Assembly (NCBI GenBank): GCA_009885205.1
Contig: VFLE01000153.1
Span: forward strand, 1-5,004
From: Candidatus Shapirobacteria bacterium
GTDB lineage: Bacteria; Patescibacteriota; Microgenomatia; UBA12405
DNA length: 5,004 nt
Direction: 5' to 3'
Numbering within the stretch: position 1 is the stretch's first letter; the number at the start of each line of letters is the position of its first letter. Under the pieces are notes generated by a model. That model had not been told where the DNA came from. It saw only the letters and a list, made by a program, of their open reading frames with translations, and did no database searches. The position numbers and the translations under genes are program-made. Shown piece after piece: positions 1 to 4,950 of this stretch.

Positions 1-41
1 CTTGAAGATTATAAACCGCATTCGGCGGGTCAGTCTTCGAG
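1..41. repeat. Nested hairpin at left window edge, probably cut by the edge
   Basis: Bases 1-8 (CTTGAAGA) pair with 34-41 (TCTTCGAG) over eight positions with one G-T wobble. Inside them CCGC (16-19) pairs with GCGG (25-28) around a five-base loop. Base 42 onward reads GGTGTAAAA. At the other end of the window the sequence TTTTACACC stands directly before another CTTGAAGATT. The outer stem therefore probably continues to the left of base 1, giving a long palindrome. It lies downstream of the minus-strand gene ending at 121, so it may belong to that gene's mRNA 3' end. The structure within the window is visible; its extension and role are inferred. Confidence 0.5.
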
Positions 42-67
42 GGTGTAAAATGTGCAATGGTGTAAAA
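42..67 (-). terminator. Two TTTTACACC motifs downstream of the YubB-like gene
   Basis: Read on the minus strand, TTTTACACC occurs at 67-59 and again at 50-42, separated by eight bases. Both lie 54-80 bases beyond the stop codon of the minus-strand gene ending at 121, in the sense direction. The same 9-mer follows the stop codons of three other genes in this window. Assignment as a transcription termination or mRNA 3'-end signal is inferred from this placement; no experimental precedent for this exact motif is claimed. Confidence 0.45.
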
Positions 68-120
68 AGGAGGGAACATATAAATTATATATTTTTGTTT
101 ATATTCTTTCTTGTAAAGTA

Positions 121-666
121 TCAAAAAGAATCATCGCTTCCTCTTTCCCATTTATCTTCTAGTTTTTTCCATTCTGCATTCATATAAACATCCAAATCAC
201 CATTAATGCCAATCGTTTTACGTAAAGAATCCAGCTGTTTGAATGAATTCGGATAATTGTAATATTTATTTTTTTCGGTAGCATTTTTATAAATACATTT
301 TCCAAAAATTTGTTCACCCGGTTCATAAAACATAGCGGAAACAAAGATTCCATAATTCAGATTAAGACGTTCAAAAAACCCCAGCGGCGGGGCCCATACT
401 GTTTCAAAAACCGCCTCTATTTCAGGGTCATTATTGTCCATGGTGACTGGTACGTCTTCGATCTTTATTTCTGACGGTTCCCATTTAGTCCCCCATAATT
501 CAATTGTTCTGGAAAATTCCATTTTGTCTTCTAATTCTCCATTTTCTAGTTCCAATGGAACAAAAGTGGAAAACAAACATCCATCGGTTAATGCGGTCGA
601 AAATTTATTATACGCGTCTCTGTCTGGAAATGTGAATACAACCTTGTTTTGACACCAGTTTGGCAT
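121..666 (-). CDS. YubB/DUF1281-like (Api92-like) protein of unknown function
   Basis: This 181-residue protein begins MPNWCQN, the characteristic opening of the DUF1281/YubB ferredoxin-like family found in phages, plasmids and some giant viruses. Other features of that family are visible in order: a small hydrophobic-proline segment LFSTFVP (31-37), WGTKW (58-62), a TVWAPP segment (89-94; the family often has TAWSPP) and a YEPG..FG segment (114-122). The C-terminal part (about 125-181) is charged and aromatic and less recognisable. There is no signal peptide or membrane segment, so it is probably soluble. The family's biochemical role is not established, and none is assigned here. The start is fixed by the family-typical N-terminus. 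It lies 56 bases downstream of the ribonucleotide reductase gene on the same strand, with a hairpin between them, so it is more likely transcribed separately than as part of an operon. Confidence 0.8.
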   Translation of the reverse strand: MPNWCQNKVVFTFPDRDAYNKFSTALTDGCLFSTFVPLELENGELEDKMEFSRTIELWGTKWEPSEIKIEDVPVTMDNNDPEIEAVFETVWAPPLGFFERLNLNYGIFVSAMFYEPGEQIFGKCIYKNATEKNKYYNYPNSFKQLDSLRKTIGINGDLDVYMNAEWKKLEDKWERGSDDSF

Positions 667-670
667 AAAT

Positions 671-699
671 GAATTATATATTAACTACAACAAATTTTT
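671..699 (-). promoter_or_regulatory. AT-rich promoter candidate for the YubB-like gene
   Basis: On the minus strand an A-tract (complement of 695-699) is followed by TATATAATTC (680-671), ending five bases before the ATG at 666. The arrangement of an A-tract then a TATA-like run close to the start codon recurs before other genes here. It overlaps the upstream gene's 3' hairpin, which is common in compact viral genomes. This is an inference from base composition and position only. Confidence 0.3.
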
Positions 700-706
700 A
701 TGTTGT
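687..706 (-). terminator. Hairpin after the ribonucleotide reductase gene
   Basis: ACAACA (687-692) and TGTTGT (701-706) form a perfect six-base-pair stem with an eight-base A/T loop. It starts 17 bases past the reductase stop codon. Mimivirus transcripts are known to end at genomic palindromes, so a role in 3'-end formation is plausible. It is unrelated in sequence to the TTTTACACC motif seen after other genes. A stem this short in AT-rich DNA could also be chance. Confidence 0.35.
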
Positions 707-722
707 TTTTTATTCAAATGTG

Positions 723-1703
723 TCAAAAATCAGTGCAAAAATCAAATACGTCACTCTCCACCTTTTTATTGGCCAAGGCGTATTCTGAATTGGTACGCTC
801 AAAGAAATTCACTTTGGTCTCCACGCTAATAAGTTCCATAAAATCAAACGGGTTCGCTGCATTATATAATTTGGGATACCCTAATTGAACAACCAAACGG
901 TCAGCAACAAATTCAATATATTGAGTCATTAATTTCGAATTCATACCGATCAAACGGCATGGCAGCGCCTCCGTAATAAATTCCTTCTCTATTTCGACCG
1001 CCTCTTGAATAATCTCATAAATCCGCTTCTTGGGTAGCTTGCTCTGCAGTTTAGTATAAAGAAGAACCGCGAATTCCGTATGCAATGCCTCGTCGCGCGA
1101 AATAAGCTCATTCGAAAAAGTGAGCCCAGGCATTAACCCACGCTTCTTAATCCAATAAATAGCGCAAAAAGATCCGCTAAAAAAGATTCCCTCTATAGCG
1201 GCAAATGCCACCAAACGTGAAGCAAACGAAGACCGATTATCACCGATCCATTTCTTCGCCCAATTCGCCTTTTTGGCAATACACGGATAATTATCAATTG
1301 CCTCAAATAGCTTCATCTTCTCATCACCATCTTTAATATACGTATCGATTAATACGCTGTACATCTGGCTATGTATATTTTCCATAGCAATTTGAAACCC
1401 ATAAAAACATCTCGCCTCTGCAAGTTGCACGTCACCCATAAATCGAACAGCAAGATTCTCTAGCACAATGCCGTCTGACGCGGCAAAAAACGCGAGAATC
1501 ATAGAAATAAAATGGCGCTCATCGGGATTGAGAGCATACCAATCTGTCAAATCCTTGGATAAGTCAATTTCCTCTGCGCGCCAAAAACAATCTACCTGTT
1601 TTTGATACATTTTCCAAATCGCATCATCTTGTATAGGAAACAGTACGTATCGCTTTTCGGATGGCTCGAGAATGGGGTCAGATGTTTTTATTACAGTTGT
1701 CAT
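723..1703 (-). CDS. nrdB: Class I ribonucleotide reductase small (R2) subunit
   Basis: The R2 subunit houses the di-iron tyrosyl-radical cofactor that, with the large R1 subunit, reduces ribonucleotides to deoxyribonucleotides. All key residues are visible: iron ligands D77, E108, H111, E171, E205 and H208; radical tyrosine Y115; and the radical-transfer residues W41, D204 and Y308. Their spacing equals that of mouse R2 with a constant offset of 62 residues, so the core has no net insertion or loss across these sites and the protein is eukaryotic/viral in type. At 326 residues it lacks the roughly 60-residue N-terminal extension of animal R2, which carries the degradation signal. The C-terminus ends in an acidic segment finishing TDF, the tail that docks to R1. 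It is predicted to be cytosolic and fully active. The R1 gene is not in this window. The gene is divergent from the membrane-protein gene at 1797. Confidence 0.97.
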   Translation of the reverse strand: MTTVIKTSDPILEPSEKRYVLFPIQDDAIWKMYQKQVDCFWRAEEIDLSKDLTDWYALNPDERHFISMILAFFAASDGIVLENLAVRFMGDVQLAEARCFYGFQIAMENIHSQMYSVLIDTYIKDGDEKMKLFEAIDNYPCIAKKANWAKKWIGDNRSSFASRLVAFAAIEGIFFSGSFCAIYWIKKRGLMPGLTFSNELISRDEALHTEFAVLLYTKLQSKLPKKRIYEIIQEAVEIEKEFITEALPCRLIGMNSKLMTQYIEFVADRLVVQLGYPKLYNAANPFDFMELISVETKVNFFERTNSEYALANKKVESDVFDFCTDF

Positions 1704-1796
1704 TTTACTTCGCTAAATAATATAGTCCGGATATTTTTATGTGGTTTGAAAAATGTAATTAAAAAAACACGAAAAAATATGACATATTGTTATATA
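1704..1796. promoter_or_regulatory. Divergent promoter region between the reductase and a small membrane-protein gene
   Basis: The 93-base gap serves two divergent start codons. Toward the reductase, the minus strand has an A-tract (complement of 1734-1738) and a TATATTA-like run about 20 bases before the ATG. Toward the plus-strand gene there is an A6 tract at 1772-1777 and GTTATATA directly before the ATG at 1797. I found no exact copy of the mimivirus early element AAAATTGA. Function is inferred from position and composition. Confidence 0.4.
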
Positions 1797-2045
1797 ATGG
1801 AAAATACTTTTTGCAAATATAAAAATATATTTGGAGAACCCGGAACAGGAGCACATTCCTACCGGTTTTTCGGAATCGCCATAGTAGATGCGGGTTTAAC
1901 AATTCTTTTGGCCATCGCAATCGCTTGGACATTCAAATGGAATATATGGATGGTATTATTTTTTGTTTTTTTATCGGGCATTTTAATGCATCGACTTTTT
2001 TGTGTTGATACCACTGTAGGTAAGTTTATATTCGGGAGGTTATAG
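1797..2045 (+). CDS. Small two-pass membrane protein, giant-virus type, function unknown
   Basis: This 82-residue protein has a short polar N-terminus with KYKNIFGEPG (8-17) and HSYR (20-23), then two hydrophobic helices at about 24-45 and 49-66. Between helix 2 and the end is HRLFCV (65-70) followed by DTTVGKFIFG (71-80). An acidic residue, D31, sits inside the first helix. I recall small proteins with this layout (KYK..FG.PG, HSYR, two helices, HRLFC) from giant-virus genomes, but no function is known to me and the recollection is unchecked. The start at 1797 is preferred because KYK..FG lies close to it and TATATA precedes it. An in-frame ATG at 1779 would add six residues. The reading frame stays open upstream to about 1602, but that part overlaps the reductase gene and is not believed to be coding. 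Confidence 0.75.
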   Translation: MENTFCKYKNIFGEPGTGAHSYRFFGIAIVDAGLTILLAIAIAWTFKWNIWMVLFFVFLSGILMHRLFCVDTTVGKFIFGRL

Positions 2046-2080
2046 CTAATTCTGATGATTTTAACGGAATCGAACCCCCT

Positions 2081-2101
2081 AAAAAATAACCGCCTATTAT
2101 A
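2081..2101 (+). promoter_or_regulatory. AT-rich promoter candidate for the PhoH-like gene
   Basis: An A6 tract (2081-2086) is followed 15 bases later by the ATG, with TATTATA directly before it. The layout matches that before the gene at 1797 (A6, then 19 bases with TATATA next to the ATG). The gap of 56 bases to the preceding gene has no TTTTACACC motif and no obvious strong hairpin. Assignment is by position and resemblance only. Confidence 0.3.
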
Positions 2102-3010
2102 ATGGAAGGAAAGAACGAAGTGGGCGATCCGAAAAAGGAAGAAAAGAAACGCGCAACAAGGAAACCCAGAAAGCAGACAGAAAAAGAAATTATGAACGAA
2201 TATATGATGGATCATGAAAAACACCAAAATTCTCCCCCCGCCATTTTAGCAACTCCTATAATTAAACAACGCAAAGTATACGAAAATTTCCAATATCTTT
2301 CGCACGGAGAACGCGAACAATTTGATCAAAAATTTACAAAACCAAAAACACAAAGTCAGGAAATATATAGCTCCATGTTGAAAGCAAAAAATAAAAAAAT
2401 TATTCTTGCAACGGGACCCGCCGGTACCGGAAAAACGCTCTTTGCCACAGAATACGGCGTCCGTTATTTTTTGATGGGCATTTATGAAAAGCTCATTTTT
2501 ACGCGTCCATCGGTGTCTGTGGATGAAGAACTCGGATTTTTACCGGGGACATTAGAAGAAAAAATGGCGCCATGGGTCCGTCCTATTTACGACGTATTGT
2601 ACCAGTTTATGTCACCGAAAGAAGTTACTTTACTCATGGAAGAAAAAATCATTGAAATTGCGCCACTTGGTTACATGCGCGGTCGTACATTCAAAAATTC
2701 TTGGATAGTCGCCGACGAAATGCAAAATTCGACCGTCTCACAAATGAAGATGTTGTTGACACGCTTAGGTGAAAACAGCCGGCTTGCGATTACAGGAGAT
2801 TTGGATCAATATGATCGACCGAATGAACGCAATGGTTTAGAAGATTTTTTGGAAAAATTCAGGGGAAAACGGTCGACAAGTATCGGGAGTTTCGAATTCG
2901 ATCGTAGTGATATTCAGCGCGAAGAAGTGGTGAAAGAAATATTGGATATTTACGCGGGAGATGCTCCTCCCGAATACTTGATCGACGAAGATTTATCGGA
3001 TACAAAATAA
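2102..3010 (+). CDS. phoH: PhoH-like P-loop ATPase
   Basis: This 302-residue protein carries the full PhoH-family ATPase core. In order: Walker A GPAGTGKT (105-112), LGFLPGTLEEKMAPW (144-158), APLGYMRGRTF (187-197), Walker B WIVADEMQNS (201-210, with D205 and E206), a sensor region LGENSRLAITGDLDQ (222-236) and SDIQREEVVKEIL (269-281), where R273 is the likely counterpart of the family's arginine before the terminal helix. PhoH proteins bind and hydrolyse ATP and are predicted to act on RNA. The name comes from phosphate-starvation control in E. coli, and that control need not apply to viral copies. No PIN nuclease domain is present. Residues 1-45 are strongly charged, lysine-rich and probably disordered, and may bind nucleic acid or partners. 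The start at 2102 is the first ATG and has the TATTATA context. Homologues are common in phages and occur in algal giant viruses. Confidence 0.93.
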   Translation: MEGKNEVGDPKKEEKKRATRKPRKQTEKEIMNEYMMDHEKHQNSPPAILATPIIKQRKVYENFQYLSHGEREQFDQKFTKPKTQSQEIYSSMLKAKNKKIILATGPAGTGKTLFATEYGVRYFLMGIYEKLIFTRPSVSVDEELGFLPGTLEEKMAPWVRPIYDVLYQFMSPKEVTLLMEEKIIEIAPLGYMRGRTFKNSWIVADEMQNSTVSQMKMLLTRLGENSRLAITGDLDQYDRPNERNGLEDFLEKFRGKRSTSIGSFEFDRSDIQREEVVKEILDIYAGDAPPEYLIDEDLSDTK

Positions 3011-3026
3011 CAATTATGAAAGATGT

Positions 3027-3055
3027 AAAAAAATCTAGTCTAGATATATATTACT
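3027..3055 (+). promoter_or_regulatory. A-tract, palindrome and TATATA before the gene at 3056
   Basis: An A7 tract (3027-3033) leads into a perfect 13-base palindrome, ATCTAG-T-CTAGAT (3033-3045), and then ATATATTACT before the ATG. The palindrome contains TCTA twice. In the mimivirus relative CroV the late promoter has a TCTA core between AT-rich flanks, so a late promoter is a reasonable guess. The same palindrome lies 22 bases past the PhoH stop codon and could instead mark the end of that transcript. Confidence 0.4.
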
Positions 3056-3697
3056 ATGTTCTTAAAATCTATAAACAAAGCCTTGGATTTCCGTAATTTA
3101 TTACAAAGTCGCGTCATCCTCTATTTACTTTTTTTCGCGGCTATTATTCAGAATTTTGTATGCGCCACAAGCGGAGACATGGCATTTGTCGTATTTTTTA
3201 TTTTGGTCGCATTCTTGGTGACCTTTTTTAGTAAAAATATGGTAGTTGTATTATGCGTCGCTTTAGTTGTTTCCAATGTTTTCAAATATGGCGTGGCGCC
3301 CACGATCAATGAAGGATTTCGTTTAGCCGAGGAAAAAGAAGGATTTACTTCGGATGTCTTGGATAAATCGGAGGACGATTTAACATTAATGAAAGATTCT
3401 ACCTCTTCTTCTTCTTCTTCTTCTTCTACAACTACCGTAATCGATAAATTAAAGAGTGATATTTCAGCCAAAAGCAATGATGTAGATACGCCGAAACCTT
3501 CTCCAAAAAGTAAGGAAGAACCCAAAGCGAAATCCATAAAAGCACCAGGCGCGGATCCTCAAACACAATTAGAATACAAAAATTTATTAGAATTGCAATT
3601 GAAATTAATTGATGGCATTTCGAATATTCAACCCGTTTTAACCGAAGTCGCCGAGAAAATAGAGAAAATGAAAAAATCAATGAAGGCGGCAAATTAG
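3056..3697 (+). CDS. Membrane-anchored protein with serine tract and C-terminal helix, function unknown
   Basis: This 213-residue protein has three hydrophobic segments near its N-terminus (about 20-38, 42-58 and 61-77), two of them joined by the short SGD turn at 39-41 and the last two by FFSKN at 57-61. The rest is hydrophilic: NEGF at 85-88, KEGF at 94-97, an acidic stretch, eight serines (117-124), a lysine/proline-rich linker (about 147-165) and a heptad-like region (about 171-211) that probably forms a coiled coil. The layout suggests a membrane anchor carrying a flexible arm ending in an oligomerising helix. I recall giant-virus proteins with a similar hydrophobic block including FFSKN followed by EGF, but their function is unknown to me. 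It is the third plus-strand gene in a row, 45 bases after PhoH, and converges with the gene at 3745 across a strong inverted repeat. Confidence 0.8.
   Translation: MFLKSINKALDFRNLLQSRVILYLLFFAAIIQNFVCATSGDMAFVVFFILVAFLVTFFSKNMVVVLCVALVVSNVFKYGVAPTINEGFRLAEEKEGFTSDVLDKSEDDLTLMKDSTSSSSSSSSTTTVIDKLKSDISAKSNDVDTPKPSPKSKEEPKAKSIKAPGADPQTQLEYKNLLELQLKLIDGISNIQPVLTEVAEKIEKMKKSMKAAN
3404..3427 (+). repeat. (TCT)8 microsatellite inside the gene at 3056
   Basis: Eight perfect TCT triplets lie in frame and encode eight consecutive serines (117-124). Because the unit is one codon, slippage would change the length of the serine linker without breaking the frame. The tract sits between the membrane anchor and the C-terminal helix, a place where length changes would probably be tolerated. 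Confidence 0.9.
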
Positions 3698-3699
3698 AG

Positions 3700-3740
3700 A
3701 TTTTACACCATTACGTATTGAAATGCGCATGGTGTAAAAT
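3700..3740. terminator. Perfect 12-bp inverted repeat between convergent genes, probable two-way 3'-end signal
   Basis: ATTTTACACCAT (3700-3711) and ATGGTGTAAAAT (3729-3740) are exact reverse complements around a 17-base spacer. It begins 3 bases after the stop of the plus-strand gene ending at 3697 and lies 5 bases after the stop of the minus-strand gene ending at 3745. Each gene therefore reads into TTTTACACC in the sense direction and then into the other arm of the hairpin. This fits a shared, bidirectional transcript 3'-end element, as known for palindromes in Mimivirus. The stem and placement are visible; the termination role is inferred. Confidence 0.65.
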
Positions 3741-3744
3741 AATA

Positions 3745-3948
3745 TTATTCAAATAAAACATTTAGTTTGTTATAACTATCCGGTGTATGAAATTTACAAA
3801 TTTTATGTGTATTTTTGCCGACTTCACATCCGGTCGACTTATTGCATAATTCCAAACAATCTCCTACTTTTTGAATCCATCTTATAGATTTTTCATTGAT
3901 CACTTTGTTTCCATCTGTTTTGATATAAGAATTTACACACGTTTCCAT
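3745..3948 (-). CDS. Small cysteine-containing protein, giant-virus type, function unknown
   Basis: This 67-residue soluble protein has five cysteines (C4, C31, C35, C41, C51) and two histidines (H48, H54). The middle reads SIRWIQKVGDCLELCNKSTG (21-40), then C41, VGKNTHKICK (43-52) and PDSYNKLN (56-63). I recall short giant-virus proteins with the same order of an IRWI segment, C...C, GC.VGK.THKIC and PDSYNKLN, but no function is known to me. The cysteine/histidine spacing could bind a metal or form disulfides. It does not match a standard zinc finger that I can name. Evidence that it is real: a start codon preceded by a TATATAATATATAT run, a stop codon placed directly at the shared inverted repeat, and no overlap with another gene. 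The low-complexity flanks support rather than contradict a gene of this size. Confidence 0.75.
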   Translation of the reverse strand: METCVNSYIKTDGNKVINEKSIRWIQKVGDCLELCNKSTGCEVGKNTHKICKFHTPDSYNKLNVLFE

Positions 3949-4029
3949 TTTAATATATATTATATACTAAATTTCTTTATCTTGTTTATCTTTTATATGA
4001 AAAGTATATATATCATCTATCTATTATAC
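3949..4029. promoter_or_regulatory. Divergent AT-rich promoter region between genes at 3948 and 4030
   Basis: These 81 bases are almost entirely A/T. Toward the minus-strand gene they contain TATATAATATATAT ending a few bases before the ATG. Toward the plus-strand gene they contain AAAAGTATATATAT (4000-4013), then TCATCTATCTATTATAC up to the ATG, with TCTA occurring twice as TCTATCTA. The CroV late promoter has a TCTA core in AT-rich flanks, so a late promoter for the plus-strand gene is possible. Function is inferred from composition and position. Confidence 0.4.
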
Positions 4030-4845
4030 ATGACAAAACAATATTTTACAACCTATAAAATCGCTTTTTTGATTTTAGGTATTATTTTTATTACATGGAA
4101 TATACCGTTTATTGTCGAAAAAGTCATGCAACACCGCGAAGAGCAAGCAGAAAAATTCCTTAAAAAATATGGGCCCGAAGAACCACTCATCGAAAATTTC
4201 GACATTAAGGATATTGGCAATTTGCTCGAAACCATATTCACCGGAATCGTAAAAATTCTCTTCCTCATGTTACAAGTCGCCATGGGGATTCCTTTTTTGC
4301 TTACTGGAATTGGTCTCCATGTTTTATGCGCCGGACAAGAATTCGCCGATGGACTTACGAACGGATTAAAGGTATTGGGTGTTCTTTTAAAATGCTCGAG
4401 CCAGGCCATCACCAATTTTTTTAACGGACAATGTACCATTTATTACATTATCGATGTTATTTTTGGAACAATGTATAAAATTTTCATTGAACTTCCCATT
4501 GTTTTATTAAGGGCGATTTTAGGGCTTGATTTACAATTTGTGGTCGATCTGGTTCATGATTTAGTGATTGTACCAATTGACGGACTTTTTCACGGAATTA
4601 GCGGATACCATATTATAAAATGGCCAGACTCCGTAATATTAAAATGTTACAAATGCACCGGAAGTATAAACGGCGTAACCTTGGACCAGACTTATGCGGA
4701 TTGGGGTAGAATGTTCAATTGTACCAATTCGGAGATATTTCATGCGCTTTACAAGATATTTTATTCCATTTTCCCCGTGGATAGACACTGGCCGACATGG
4801 GCCAAGGGGCAACATTTACAAGGGGATGATGATGCTACTTCGTAA
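4030..4845 (+). CDS. Hydrophobic membrane protein with C-terminal cysteine motif, function unknown
   Basis: This 271-residue protein has an N-terminal membrane helix (about 10-28), then a charged stretch (31-50) and several further hydrophobic or amphipathic stretches at about 70-100, 136-165 and 170-190. Some of these may be amphipathic rather than membrane-spanning. The C-terminal part is hydrophilic and has WPDSVILKCYKC (198-209, C206 and C209 as a CxxC pair), further cysteines at 100, 122, 135 and 231, and a tryptophan-rich end (W254, W257). I recall giant-virus proteins with a similar PDSVI.KCY.C segment but no function. A virion or host-membrane component is conceivable and unproven. 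The start at 4030 follows TATTATAC directly. An in-frame ATG at 3997 would add 11 residues, and the frame stays open further upstream through the promoter and the opposite-strand gene, which is not believed to be coding. Confidence 0.75.
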   Translation: MTKQYFTTYKIAFLILGIIFITWNIPFIVEKVMQHREEQAEKFLKKYGPEEPLIENFDIKDIGNLLETIFTGIVKILFLMLQVAMGIPFLLTGIGLHVLCAGQEFADGLTNGLKVLGVLLKCSSQAITNFFNGQCTIYYIIDVIFGTMYKIFIELPIVLLRAILGLDLQFVVDLVHDLVIVPIDGLFHGISGYHIIKWPDSVILKCYKCTGSINGVTLDQTYADWGRMFNCTNSEIFHALYKIFYSIFPVDRHWPTWAKGQHLQGDDDATS

Positions 4846-4848
4846 TGT

Positions 4849-4870
4849 TTTTACACCTTTCACACCTTTC
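4849..4870 (+). terminator. TTTTACACC motif and tandem ACACCTTTC after the last gene
   Basis: TTTTACACC (4849-4857) begins 3 bases after the stop codon at 4845, the same spacing as after the gene ending at 3697. It runs into a perfect tandem of ACACCTTTC (4853-4861 and 4862-4870), and another TTACACC follows at 4873-4879. No complementary arm is seen nearby, so here the motif stands without a hairpin. A 3'-end role is inferred from placement shared with other genes. Confidence 0.45.
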
Positions 4871-4923
4871 AATTACACCGACCGAAAAGAAAAATGAGAC
4901 AAAAACGCAGTTATGATTTGTAT

Positions 4924-4950
4924 ATTTTACACCCTTGAAGATTTATAATG
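4924..4950 (+). repeat. Right-hand copy of the motif-plus-CTTGAAGATT repeat
   Basis: ATTTTACACCCTTGAAGATT (4924-4943) continues TATAATG to 4950. Its part CTTGAAGATTTATAA (4934-4948) matches bases 1-14 of the window apart from one extra T. The segment joins the 3'-end motif to a sequence seen at the other window edge, which suggests a dispersed intergenic repeat. The remaining bases 4951-5004 hold no supported gene. They include a short TCTC-AATA-GAGA stem (4976-4987) and the possible start of a palindrome at the very end. Confidence 0.5.

Noticed and set aside
42..67. CRISPR-like array from repeated TTTTACACC copies
   Set aside because: Copies are too short, irregularly spaced and tied to gene ends; there is no regular spacer and no cas gene.
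2..187. Open frame on the plus strand at the left edge
   Set aside because: It starts with a non-ATG codon, runs through the hairpin region and into the 3' end of the YubB-like gene, and its residues look random.
1602..1796. Upstream extension of the gene at 1797
   Set aside because: It overlaps the reductase coding region on the other strand and the divergent promoter; family-like motifs begin only after the ATG at 1797.
2060..2082. On the minus strand GGGGGTTCGATTCC resembles a tRNA T-arm and loop
   Set aside because: The T-stem has a mismatch and two G-T pairs, no matching acceptor, anticodon or D arm is found at the proper distance, and the rest of a tRNA would overlap the PhoH start. 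At most it is a remnant or chance match.
1859..2227. Minus-strand open frame opposite the small membrane protein and the PhoH start
   Set aside because: It spans two well-supported plus-strand genes and their intergenic gap; its phenylalanine-rich composition is the reverse of A/T-rich coding sequence.
3148..3537. Minus-strand open frame with a poly-glutamate run
   Set aside because: The poly-glutamate is merely the complement of the TCT repeat; the plus-strand frame has a coherent membrane-anchor layout and proper 3' signal.
4053..4439. Minus-strand open frame inside the last gene
   Set aside because: It is fully contained within the hydrophobic protein gene and has no promoter-like context or recognisable motifs.
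4694..4897. Plus-strand open frame overlapping the end of the last gene
   Set aside because: It lies almost wholly inside the better supported gene ending at 4845 and runs through the TTTTACACC element.
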